From: Brachionus manjavacas
Taxonomy: Eukaryota; Rotifera; Eurotatoria; Ploima; Brachionidae
Length of the DNA stretch: 64,000 nt
NCBI GenBank assembly: GCA_019054805.1
Contig: JAHQIY010000028.1
Span: forward strand, 806,001-870,000
Reading direction: 5' to 3'
Under the pieces are notes generated by a model. The model searched no databases and was not told where the DNA came from. It saw only the letters and a program-made list of their open reading frames with translations. Below, piece by piece: positions 44,703 to 57,600 of this stretch. The position numbers and the translations under genes are program-made. Every line of letters starts with the position of its first letter. Within the stretch, counting starts at the first letter, position 1.

Positions 44703-46528
44703 GGGTTGCCTAGATTTTTCGCTGATATATGAATATCAAGAAAAAAAATCTAGGTATTACGTTTGTCGTGTCCGTCCGTCCGTCCGTCCGTCCGTCCGTC
44801 CGTCCGTCTGTGGACACATCTAACCCTAGTTTTTAGATGTTAACCCTAGTTTTAAAAATGACAAAAAATATGTCGATCGATAGCATTGAATACATAAAAG
44901 GCGCGAAAAATCTAGGCCATCTAATTTTTTAAAAATTAAACTTTAAATCGATCAATCACTAAAACAAAAATATTAATCAAAAAGATTAAAGTAATAAAAA
45001 ATTTATTGACAACAAAAGTATGAACTAAAAAAGAAAAAAAGAGAATTAAAATGTGATCTCGGTGAAAATAGCCTGATGATCACTGAACCATGTTGAATAT
45101 GGCTGTGATTTAAATTGACCAAAAGAATGTGACTTGCTCGTTAGACACCAATCCAATTGAGACATATCCTTGAAAGTTAAACATTTGCTAAACACGGGTG
45201 TCATGTTCAAATTGTCTCTTAGCGTATCAAGATATTTAGAATTGTTTTCTCTATTAAAGTCAATATTGAAATCACCAAAGATTACCAAAGAGTCTTGGCT
45301 GTGCAAATTTAAATTCAAAAAGGCAATCAACTCTTGAATAAACTTGTCATTGTCCATCTTTGGATGCTTGTAAAGATTTAAAAAATAAACAACTGTTGAA
45401 TTTAGAAAAGATTCAGCCTTTTAAATTGGTTTTTCTAATATATATTATATAATTTTATTTTTACTTTTAAAAAAAACTATTTCAAATAACCAAAATTGTT
45501 AATTATGGAATGGTTATTAATGACATTGTATGGTGATGCAAATACAATCATTATTTAAAAATTCGTCAACATAATTTTTTTTTATCGATTTTTTTCCTAG
45601 CAACTAAAATTAATTTTTAGAAATTATTATAAATTATTTTGTTGCAATATTTTTAGTTAAAAATCGGGTTTTTTTTTCAAATTAAATAAAGAAAAAACAA
45701 TTTGAAAAACATATTGTGTGCTTCATAGAATTTCATTTATATATTTCGAAAAAAATGGGGCGCAAAAAATAAGAAAGATTTAACATAAATATTCTCATAA
45801 ATAAATTCTTAAATCATAATCCAAAAAATAATTAATTGTTTGAGTTAAACCACTTATTGGTACAGGGTTCCGGTTAGGGAATTGCTCTAATTGATAGAAA
45901 AATAAAATTAGTGAGAACGGGGTCCGGGGCGGAGCCCTGGTTTAGGGTTCCGGGTATGCAGTAAGCTAGAGAACCATTAGTAAAAATTACTATTATTTTT
46001 GAATGTTAAATAATCTAAAAAATTATTAGTAATTATTTTAGCATAAATATTCTCATAAATAAATTCTTAAATCTTAATCCAAAAAATAATTAATTGTTTG
46101 CGTTAAACCACTTATTGGTACAGGGTTCCGGTTAGGGAATTGCTCTAATTGATAGAAAAAATATTAGTGAGAACGGGGTCCGGGGCGGAGCCCTGGTTTA
46201 GGGTTCCGGGTATGCAGTAAGCTAGAGAACCATTAGTAAAAATTACTATTATTTTTGAATGTTAAATAATCTAAAAAATTATTAGTAATTATTTTAGCAT
46301 AAATATTCTCATAAATAAATTCTTAAATCTTAATCCAAAAAAATAATTAATTGTTTGCGTTAAACCACTTATTGGTACAGGGTTCCGGTTAGGGAATTGC
46401 TCTAATTGATAGAAAAAAAAATTAGTGAGAACGGGGTCCGGGGCGGAGCCCTGGTTTAGGGTTCCGGGTATGCAGTAAGCTAGAGAACCATTAGTAAAAA
46501 TTACTATTATTTTTGTATGTTAAATAAT
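44703..46528 (-). mobile_element. array unit 14, non-autonomous (1.83 kb)
   Basis: Endonuclease tail at 45046-45357, three subrepeats, subtype B. Starts the second copy of the ~10.08-kb higher-order repeat, matching unit 7 in subtype, subrepeat number and the AAAATAAAATTAG variant in the first subrepeat. Confidence 0.85.
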
Positions 46529-46954
46529 GGGTTGACTAGATTTTTCGCTGATATATGAATATCAAGAAAAAAATCTAGGTATTACGTTTGTCGTGTCCGT
46601 CCGTCCGTCCGTCCGTCCGTCCGTCCGTCCGTCCGTCCGTCCGTCTGTGGACACATCTAACCCTAGTTTTTAGATGTTAACCCTAGTTTTAAAAATGACA
46701 AAAAATATGTCGATCGATAGCATTGAATACATAAAAGGCGCGAAAAATCTAGGCCATCTAATTTTTTAAAAATTAAACTTTAAATCGATCAATCACTAAA
46801 ACAAAAATATTAATCAAAAAGATTAAAGTAATAAAAAATTTATTGACAACAAAAGTATGAACTAAAAAAGAAAAAAAGAGAATTAAAATGTGATCTCGGT
46901 GAAAATAGCCTGATGATCACTGAACCATGTTGAATATGGCTGTGATTTAAATTA
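46529..46954 (-). mobile_element. array unit 15, severely truncated (426 bp)
   Basis: 3' terminal region plus ~23 endonuclease codons, ending at the same TTTAAATT|AGGGTTGCC junction as unit 8. It has a private change in the terminal motif (GGGTTGACTAG). Confidence 0.85.
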
Positions 46955-48518
46955 GGGTTGCCTAGATTTTTCGCTGATATATGAATATCAAGAAAAAAAA
47001 AATCTAGGTATTACGTTTGTCGTGTCCGTCCGTCCGTCCGTCCGTCCGTCCGTCCGTCTGTGGACACATTTAACCCTAGTTTTTAGATAATAACCCTAGT
47101 TTTAAAAATGACAAAAAATATGTCGATCGATAGCATTGAATACATAAAAGGCGCGAAAAATCTAGGCAATCTAATTTTTAAAAATTAAACTTTAAATCGA
47201 TCAATCACTAAAACAAAAATATTAATCAAAAAGATTAAAGTAATAAAAAATTAATTTAAAACAAAAGTAAGAACTAAAAAAGAAAAAAAGAGAATTAAAA
47301 TGTGATCTCGGTGAAAATAGCCTGATGATCACTGAACCATGTTGAATATGGCTGTGATTTAAATTGACCAAAAGAATGTGACTTGCTCGTTAGACACCAA
47401 TCCAATTGAGACATATCCTTGAAAGTTAAACATTTGCTAAACACGGGTGTCATGTTCAAATTGTCTCTTAGCGTATCAAGATATTTAGAATTGTTTTCTC
47501 TATTAAAGTCAATATTGAAATCACCAAAGATTACCAAAGAGTCTTGGCTGTGCAAATTTAAATTCAAAAAGGCAATCAACTCTTGAATAAACTTGTCATT
47601 GTCCATCTTTGGATGCTTGTAAAGATTTAAAAAATAAACAACTGTTGAATTTAGAAAAGATTCAGCCTTTTAAATTGGTTTTTCTAATATATATTATATA
47701 ATTTTATTTTTACTTTTAAAAAAAAACTATTTCAAATAACCAAAATTGTTAATTATGGAATGGTTATTAATGACATTGTATGGTGATGCAAATACAATCA
47801 TTATTTAAAAATTCGTCAACATAATTTTTTTTATCGATTTTTTCCTAGCAACTAAAATTAATTTTTAGAAATTATTATAAATTATTTTGTTGCAATATTT
47901 TTAGTTAAAAATCGGGTTTTTTTTTCAAATTAAATAAAGAAAAAACAATTTGAAAAACATATTGTGTGCTTCATAGAATTTCATTTATATATTTCGAAAA
48001 AATGGGGCGCAAAAAATAAGAAAGATTTAACATAAATATTCTCATAAATAAATTCTTAAATCATAATCCAAAAAAATAATTAATTGTTTGCGTTAAACCA
48101 CTTATTGGTACAGGGTTCCGGTTAGGGAATTGCTCTAATTGATAGAAAAAAATTAGTGAGAACGGGGTCCGGGGCGGAGCCCTGGTTTAGGGTTCCGGGT
48201 ATGCAGTAAGCTAGAGAACCATTAGTAAAAATTACTATTATTTTTGAATGTTAAATAATCTAAAAAATTATTAGTAATTATTTTAGCATAAATATTCTCA
48301 TAAATAAATTCTTAAATCTTAATCCAAAAAAATAATTAATTGTTTGCGTTAAACCACTTATTGGTACAGGGTTCCGGTTAGGGAATTGCTCTAATTGATA
48401 GAAAAAAAAATTTAGTGAGAACGGGGTCCGGGGCGGAGCCCTGGTTTAGGGTTCCGGGTATGCAGTAAGCTAGAGAACCATTAGTAAAAATTACTATTAT
48501 TTTTGAATGTTAAATAAT
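46955..48518 (-). mobile_element. array unit 16, non-autonomous (1.56 kb)
   Basis: Endonuclease tail at 47295-47606, two subrepeats, subtype A. Private substitutions after the endonuclease stop (AATTAATTTAAAACAAAAGTAAG where others have TTTATTGACAAC, read in short pieces). Partner of unit 9. Confidence 0.85.
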
Positions 48519-50080
48519 GGGTTGCCTAGATTTTTCGCTGATATATGAATATCAAGAAAAAAAAAATCTAGGTATTACGTTTGTCGTGTCCGTCCGTCCG
48601 TCCGTCCGTCCGTCCGTCTGTGGACACATCTAACCCTAGTTTTTAGATGTTAACCCTAGTTTTAAAAATGACAAAAAATATGTCGATCGATAGCATTGAA
48701 TACATAAAAGGCGCGAAAAATCTAGGCAATCTAATTTTTTAAAAATTAAACTTTAAATCGATCAATCACTAAAACAAAAATATTAATCAAAAAGATTAAA
48801 GTAATAAAAAATTTATTGACAACAAAAGTTGAACTAAATAAGAAAAAAAAAGAGAATTAAAATGTGATCTCGGTGAAAATAGCCTGATGATCACTGAACC
48901 ATGTTGAATATGGCTGTGATTTAAATTGACCAAAAGAATGTGACTTGCTCGTTAGACACCAATCCAATTGAGAAATATCCTTGAAAGTTAAACATTTGCT
49001 AAACACGGGTGTCATGTTCAAATTGTCTCTTAGCGTATCAAGATATTTAGAATTGTTTTCTCTATTAAAGTCAATATTGAAATCACCAAAGATTACCAAA
49101 GAGTCTTGGCTGTGCAAATTTAAATTCAAAAAGGCAATCAACTCTTGAATAAACTTGTCATTGTCCATCTTTGGATGCTTGTAAAGATTTAAAAAATAAA
49201 CAACTGTTGAATTTAGAAAAGATTCAGCCTTTTAAATTGGTTTTTCTAATATATATTATATAATTTTATTTTTACTTTTAAAAAAACTATTTCAAATAAC
49301 CAAAATTGTTAATTATGGAATGGTTATTAATGACATTGTATGGTGATGCAAATACAATCATTATTTAAAAATTCGTCAACATAATTTTTTTATCGATTTT
49401 TTTCCTAGCAACTAAAATTAATTTTTAGAAATTATTATAAATTATTTTGTTGCAATATTTTTAGTTAAAAATCGGGTTTTTTTTTCAAATTAAATAAAGA
49501 AAAAACAATTTGAAAAACATATTGTGTGCTTCATAGAATTTCATTTATATATTTCGAAAAAAATGGGGCGCAAAAAATAAGAAAGATTTAACATAAATAT
49601 TCTCATAAATAAATTCTTAAATCATAATCCAAAAAAATAATTAATTGTTTGAGTTAAACCACTTATTGGTACAGGGTTCCGGTTAGGGAATTGCTCTAAT
49701 TGATAAAAAAAAAAATAGTGAGAACGGGGTCCGGGGCGGAGCCCTATTTTAGGGTTCCGGGTATGCAGTAAGCTAGAGAACCATTAGTAAAAATTACTAT
49801 TATTTTTGAATGTTAAATAATCTAAAAAATTATTAGTAATTATTTTAGCATAAATATTCTCATAAATAAATTCTTAAATCTTAATCCAAAAAAATAATTA
49901 ATTGTTTGCGTTAAACCACTTATTGGTACAGGGTTCCGGTTAGGGAATTGCTCTAATTGATAGAAAAAAAAATTTAGTGAGAACGGGGTCCGGGGCGGAG
50001 CCCTGGTTTAGGGTTCCGGGTATGCAGTAAGCTAGAGAACCATTAGTAAAAATTACTATTATTTTTGAATGTTAAATAAT
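48519..50080 (-). mobile_element. array unit 17, non-autonomous, Ile variant (1.56 kb)
   Basis: Endonuclease tail at 48857-49168 with the Ile variant, two subrepeats, subtype C. Partner of unit 10. The first subrepeat has a changed core (GAGCCCTATTTTAGGG). Confidence 0.85.
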
Positions 50081-52938
50081 GGGTTGCCTAGATTTTTCGC
50101 TGATATATGAATATCAAGAAAAAAAAAATCTAGGTATTACGTTTGTCGTGTCCGTCCGTCCGTCCGTCCGTCCGTCCGTCCGTCCGTCCGTCCGTCTGTG
50201 GACACATTTAACCCTAGTTTTTAGATAATAACCCTAGTTTTAAAAATGACAAAAAATATGTCGATCGATAGCATTGAATACATAAAAGGCGCGAAAAATC
50301 TAGGCAATCTAATTTTTTAAAAATTAAACTTTAAATCGATCAATCACTAAAACAAAAATATTAATCAAAAAGATTAAAGTAATAAAAAATTTATTGACAA
50401 CAAAAGTATGAACTAAAAAAGAAAAAAAGAGAATTAAAATGTGATCTCGGTGAAAATAGCCTGATGATCACTGAACCATGTTGAATATGGCTGTGATTTA
50501 AATTGACCAAAAGAATGTGACTTGCTCGTTAGACACCAATCCAATTGAGACATATCCTTGAAAGTTAAACATTTGCTAAACACGGGTGTCATGTTCAAAT
50601 TGTCTCTTAGCGTATCAAGATATTTAGAATTGTTTTCTCTATTAAAGTCAATATTGAAATCACCAAAGATTACCAAAGAGTCTTGGCTGTGCAAATTTAA
50701 ATTCAAAAAGGCAATCAACTCTTGAATAAACTTGTCATTGTCCATCTTTGGATGCTTGTAAAGATTTAAAAAATAAACAACTGTTGAATTTAGAAAAGAT
50801 TCAGCCTTTTAAATTGGTTTTTCTAATATATATTATATAATTTTATTTTTACTTTTAAAAAAACTATTTCAAATAACCAAAATTGTTAATTATGGAATGG
50901 TTATTAATGACATTGTATGGTGATGCAAATACAATCATTATTTAAAAATTCGTCAACATAATTTTTTTTATCGATTTTTTTCCTAGCAACTAAAATTAAT
51001 TTTTAGAAATTATTATAAATTATTTTGTTGCAATATTTTTAGTTAAAAATCGGGTTTTTTTTTCAAATTAAATAAAGAAAAAACAATTTGAAAAACATAT
51101 TGTGTGCTTCATAGAATTTCATTTATATATTTCGAAAAAAATGGGGCGCAAAAAATAAGAAAGATTTAACATAAATATTCTCATAAATAAATTCTTAAAT
51201 CATAATCCTCAAAAATAATTAATTGTTTGCGTTAAACCACTTATTGGTACAGGGTTCCGGTTAGGGAATTGCTCTAATTGATAGAAAAAAAAAATTAGTG
51301 AGAACGGGGTCCGGGGCGGAGCCCTGGTTTAGGGTTCCGGGTATGCAGTAAGCTAGAGAACCATTAGTAAAAATTACTATTATTTTTGAATGTTAAATAA
51401 TCTAAAAAATTATTAGTAATTATTTTAGCATAAATATTCTCATAAATAAATTCTTAAATCTTAATCCAAAAAAATAATTAATTGTTTGCGTTAAACCACT
51501 TATTGGTACAGGGTTCCGGTTAGGGAATTGCTCTAATTGATAGAAAAAAATATTAGTGAGAACGGGGTCCGGGGCGGAGCCCTGGTTTAGGGTTCCGGGT
51601 ATGCAGTAAGCTAGAGAACCATTAGTAAAAATTACTATTATTTTTGAATGTTAAATAATCTAAAAAATTATTAGTAATTATTTTAGCATAAATATTCTCA
51701 TAAATTAATTCTAAAATCTTAATCCAAAAAAATAATTAATTGTTTGCGTTAAACCACTTATTGGTACAAGGTTCCGGTTAGGGAATTGCTCTAATTGATA
51801 GAAAAAAATTAGTGAGAACGGGGTCCGGGGCGGAGCCCTGGTTTAGGGTTCCGGGTATGCAGTAAGCTAGAGAACCATTAGTAAAAATTACTATTATTTT
51901 TGAATGTTAAATAATCTAAAAAATTATTAGTAATTATTTTAGCATAAATATTCTCATAAATTAATTCTAAAATCTTAATCCAAAAAAATAATTAATTGTT
52001 TGCGTTAAACCACTTATTGGTACAAGGTTCCGGTTAGGGAATTGCTCTAATTGATAGAAAAAAATTAGTGAGAACGGGGTCCGGGGCGGAGCCCTGGTTT
52101 AGGGTTCCGGGTATGCAGTAAGCTAGAGAACCATTAGTAAAAATTACTATTATTTTTGAATGTTAAATAATCTAAAAAATTATTAGTAATTATTTTAGCA
52201 TAAATATTCTCATAAATTAATTCTAAAATCTTAATCCAAAAAAATAATTAATTGTTTGCGTTAAACCACTTATTGGTACAAGGTTCCGGTTAGGGAATTG
52301 CTCTAATTGATAGAAAAAAATTAGTGAGAACGGGGTCCGGGGCGGAGCCCTGGTTTAGGGTTCCGGGTATGCAGTAAGCTAGAGAACCATTAGTAAAAAT
52401 TACTATTATTTTTGAATGTTAAATAATCTAAAAATTATTAGTAATTATTTTAGCATAAATATTCTCATAAATTAATTCTAAAATCTTAATCCAAAAAAAT
52501 AATTAATTGTTTGCGTTAAACCACTTATTGGTACAAGGTTCCGGTTAGGGAATTGCTCTAATTGATAGAAAAAAATTAGTGAGAACGGGGTCCGGGGCGG
52601 AGCCCTGGTTTAGGGTTCCGGGTATGCAGTAAGCTAGAGAACCATTAGTAAAAATTACTATTATTTTTGAATGTTAAATAATCTAAAAAATTATTAGTAA
52701 TTATTTTAGCATAAATATTCTCATAAATAAATTCTTAAATCTTAATCCAAAAAAATAATTAATTGTTTGCGTTAAACCACTTATTGGTACAGGGTTCCGG
52801 TTAGGGAATTGCTCTAATTGATAGAAAAAAATTAGTGAGAACGGGGTCCGGGGCGGAGCCCTGGTTTAGGGTTCCGGGTATGCAGTAAGCTAGAGAACCA
52901 TTAGTAAAAATTACTATTATTTTTGAATGTTAAATAAT
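50081..52938 (-). mobile_element. array unit 18, non-autonomous with expanded subrepeats (2.86 kb)
   Basis: Endonuclease tail at 50434-50745, subtype A, seven subrepeats from 51170. The inner four are the AAGGTTCC / TTAATTCTAAAATC variant seen in the autonomous unit. Those flanking them are the common AGGGTTCC variant, so the expansion is internal. Confidence 0.85.
51170..52938. repeat. seven tandem ~257-bp subrepeats (unit 18)
   Basis: Each copy starts at CATAAATATTCTCAT and includes an AT-rich half, a GC-rich core with GGGGTCCGGGGCGGAGCCC, and a tail ending TGTTAAATAATCTA. No coding frame persists. Confidence 0.9.
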
Positions 52939-54679
52939 GGGTTGCCTAGATTTTTCGCTGATATATGAATATCAAGAAAAAAATCTAGGTATTACGTATG
53001 TCGTGTCCGTCCGTCCGTCCGTCCGTCCGTCCGTCCGTCAGTGGACACATCTTACCCTAGTTTTTAGATGTTAACCCTAGTTTTAAAAATGACAAAAAAT
53101 ATGTCGATCGATAGCATTGAATACATAAAAAGGCGCGAAAAATCTAGGCCATCTAATTTTTTAAAAATTAAACTTTAAATCGATCAATCACTAAAACAAA
53201 AATATTAATCAAAAAGATTAAAGTAATAAAAAATTTATTGACAACAAAAGTATGAACTAAAAAAGAAAAAAAAGAGAATTAAAATGTGATCTCGGTGAAA
53301 ATAGCCTGATGATCACTGAACCATGTTGAATATGGCTGTGATTTAAATTGACCAAAAGAATGTGACTTGCTCGTTAGACACCAATCCAATTGAGACATAT
53401 CCTTGAAAGTTAAACATTTGCTAAACACGGGTGTCATGTTCAAATTGTCTCTTAGCGTATCAAGATATTTAGAATTGTTTTCTCTATTAAAGTCAATATT
53501 GAAATCACCAAAGATTACCAAAGAGTCTTGGCTGTGCAAATTTAAATTCAAAAAGGCAATCAACTCTTGAATAAACTTGTCATTGTCCATCTTTGGATGC
53601 TTGTAAAGATTTAAAAAATAAACAACTGTTGAATTTAGAAAAGATTCAGCCTTTTAAATTGGTTTTTCTAATATATATTATATAATTTTATTTTTACTTT
53701 TAAAAAAACTATTTCAAATAACCAAAATTGTTAATTATGGAATGGTTATTAATGACATTGTATGGTGATGCAAATACAATCATTATTTAAAAATTCGTCA
53801 ACATAATTTTTTTTTATCGATTTTTTTCCTAGCAACTAAAATTAATTTTTAGAAATTATTATAAATTATTTTGTTGCAATATTTTTAGTTAAAAATCGGG
53901 TTTTTTTTTTCAAATTAAATAAAGAAAAAACAATTTGAAAAACATATTGTGTGCTTCATAGAATTTCATTTATATATTTCGAAAAAAATGGGGCGCAAAA
54001 AATAAGAAAGATTTAACATAAATATTCTCATAAATAAATTCTTAAATCTTAATCCAAAAAAATAATTAATTGTTTGCGTTAAACCACTTATTGGTACAGG
54101 GTTCCGGTTAGGGAATTGCTCTAATTGATAGAAAAAAATTAGTGAGAACGGGGTCCGGGGCGGAGCCCTGGTTTAGGGTTCCGGGTATGCAGTAAGCTAG
54201 AGAACCATTAGTAAAAATTACTATTATTTTTGAATGTTAAATAATCTAAAAAATTATTAGTAATTATTTTAGCATAAATATTCTCATAAATAAATTCTTA
54301 AATCTTAATCCAAAAAAATAATTAATTGTTTGCGTTAAACCACTTATTGGTACAGGGTTCCGGTTAGGGAATTGCTCTAATTGATAGAAAAAAAAATTAG
54401 TGAGAACGGGGTCCGGGGCGGAGCCCTGGTTTAGGGTTCCGGGTATGCAGTAAGCTAGAGAACCATTAGTAAAAATTACTATTATTTTTGAATGTTAAAT
54501 AATCTAAAAAATTATTAGTAATTATTTTAGCATAAATATTCTCATAAATAAATTCTTAAATCTTAATCCAAAAAAATAATTAATTGTTTGCGTTAAACCA
54601 CTTATTGGTACAGGGTTCCGGTTAGGGAATTGCTCTAATTGATAGAAAAAAAAAATTAGTGAGAACGGGGTCCGGTTTA
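52939..54679 (-). mobile_element. array unit 19, non-autonomous (1.74 kb)
   Basis: Endonuclease tail at 53279-53590, subtype B (CTTACCC). Three subrepeats, the last cut inside its GC-rich core at GGGGTCCGG|TTTAGGG where unit 20 begins. Same junction as units 22/23. The (GTCC)n tract ends GTCAGTGG instead of GTCTGTGG. Confidence 0.85.
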
Positions 54680-57600
54680 GGGTTGCCTAGATTTTTCGCT
54701 GATATATGAATATCAAGAAAAAAATCTAGGTATTACGTTTGTCGTGTCCGTCCGTCCGTCCGTCCGTCCGTCCGTCCGTCTGTGGACACATTTAACCCTA
54801 GTTTTTAGATAATAACCCTAGTTTTAAAAATGACAAAAAATATGTCGATCGATAGCATTGAATACATAAAAGGCGCGAAAAATCTAGGCAATCTAATTTT
54901 TTAAAAATTAAACTTTAAATCGATCAATCACTAAAACAAAAATATTAATCAAAAAGATTAAAGTAATAAAAAATTTATTGACAACAAAAGTATGAACTAA
55001 AAAAGAAAAAAGAGAATTAAAATGTGATCTCGGTGAAAATAGCCTGATGATCACTGAACCATGTTGAATATGGCTGTGATTTAAATTGACCAAAAGAATG
55101 TGACTTGCTCGTTAGACACCAATCCAATTGAGACATATCCTTGAAAGTTAAACATTTGCTAAACACGGGTGTCATGTTCAAATTGTCTCTTAGCGTATCA
55201 AGATATTTAGAATTGTTTTCTCTATTAAAGTCAATATTGAAATCACCAAAGATTACCAAAGAGTCTTGGCTGTGCAAATTTAAATTCAAAAAGGCAATCA
55301 ACTCTTGAATAAACTTGTCATTGTCCATCTTTGGATGCTTGTAAAGATTTAAAAAATAAACAACTGTTGAATTTAGAAAAGATTCAGCCTTTTAAATTGG
55401 TTTTTCTAATATATATTATATAATTTTATTTTTACTTTTAAAAAAAAACTATTTCAAATAACCAAAATTGTTAATTATGGAATGGTTATTAATGACATTG
55501 TATGGTGATGCAAATACAATCATTATTTAAAAATTCGTCAACATAATTTTTTTTTATCGATTTTTTCCTAGCAACTAAAATTAATTTTTTAGAAATTATT
55601 ATAAATTATTTTGTTGCAATATTTTTAGTTAAAAATCGGGTTTTTTTTTCAAATTAAATAAAGAAAAAACAATTTGAAAAACAAATTGTTTGCTTCATAG
55701 TATTTCATTTATATATTTCGAAAAAAATGGGACGCAAAAATAAATAAGTTTTAACATAAATATTCTCATAAATAAATTCTAAAATCTTAATACAAAAAAA
55801 TAATTAATTGTTTGCGTTAAACCACTTATTGGTACAGGGTTCCGGTTAGGGAATTGCTCTAATTGATAGAAAAATAAAATTAGTGAGAACGGGGTCCGGG
55901 CGGAGCCCTGGTTTAGGGTTCCGGGTATGCAGTAAGCTAGAGAACCATTAGTAAAAATTACTATTATTTTTGAATGTTAAATAATCTAAAAAATTATTAG
56001 TAATTATTTTAGCATAAATATTCTCATAAATAAATTCTTAAATCTTAATCCAAAAAAATAATTAATTGTTTGCGTTAAACCACTTATTGGTACAGGGTTC
56101 CGGTTAGGGAATTGCTCTAATTGATAGAAAAAAAAATTAGTGAGAACGGGGTCCGGGCGGAGCCCTGGTTTAGGGTTCCGGGTATGCAGTAAGCTAGAGA
56201 ACCATTAGTAAAAATTACTATTATTTTTGAATGTTAAATAATCTAAAAAATTATTAGTAATTATTTTAGCATAAATATTCTCATAAATTAATTCTAAAAT
56301 CTTAATCCAAAAAATAATTAATTGTTTGCGTTAAACCACTTATTGGTACAAGGTTCCGGTTAGGGAATTGCTCTAATTGATAGAAAAAAATTAGTGAGAA
56401 CGGGGTCCGGGGCGGAGCCCTGGTTTAGGGTTCCGGGTATGCAGTAAGCTAGAGAACCATTAGTAAAAATTACTATTATTTTTGAATGTTAAATAATCTA
56501 AAATTATCAGTACTTATTTTATCATAAATATTCTCATAAATTAATTCTAAAATCTTAATCCAAAAAAATAATTAATTGTTTGCGTTAAACCACTTATTGG
56601 TACAAGGTTCCGGTTAGGGAATTGCTCTAATTGATAGAAAAAAATTAGTGAGAACGGGGTCCGGGGCGGAGCCCTGGTTTAGGGTTCCGGGTATGCAGTA
56701 AGCTAGAGAACCATTAGTAAAAATTACTATTATTTTTGAATGTTAAATAATCTAAAAAATTATTAGTAATTATTTTAGCATAAATATTCTCATAAATTAA
56801 TTCTAAAATCTTAATCCAAAAAAATAATTAATTGTTTGCGTTAAACCACTTATTGGTACAAGGTTCCGGTTAGGGAATTGCTCTAATTGATAGAAAAAAA
56901 TTAGTGAGAACGGGGTCCGGGGCGGAGCCCTGGTTTAGGGTTCCGGGTATGCAGTAAGCTAGAGAACCATTAGTAAAAATTACTATTATTTTTGAATGTT
57001 AAATAATCTAAAAAATTATTAGTAATTATTTTAGCATAAATATTCTCATAAATTAATTCTAAAATCTTAATCCAAAAAATAATTAATTGTTTGCGTTAAA
57101 CCACTTATTGGTACAAGGTTCCGGTTAGGGAATTGCTCTAATTGATAGAAAAAAAAATTAGTGAGAACGGGGTCCGGGCGGAGCCCTGGTTTAGGGTTCC
57201 GGGTATGCAGTAAGCTAGAGAACCATTAGTAAAAATTACTATTATTTTTGAATGTTAAATAATCTAAAAATTATTAGTAATTATTTTAGCATAAATATTC
57301 TCATAAATTAATTCTAAAATCTTAATCCAAAAAAATAATTAATTGTTTGCGTTAAACCACTTATTGGTACAAGGTTCCGGTTAGGGAATTGCTCTAATTG
57401 ATAGAAAAAAAAAATTAGTGAGAACGGGGTCCGGGGCGGAGCCCTGGTTTAGGGTTCCGGGTATGCAGTAAGCTAGAGAACCATTAGTAAAAATTACTAT
57501 TATTTTTGAATGTTAAATAATCTAAAAAATTATTAGTAATTATTTTAGCATAAATATTCTCATAAATTAATTCTAAAATCTTAATCCAAAAAAATAATTA

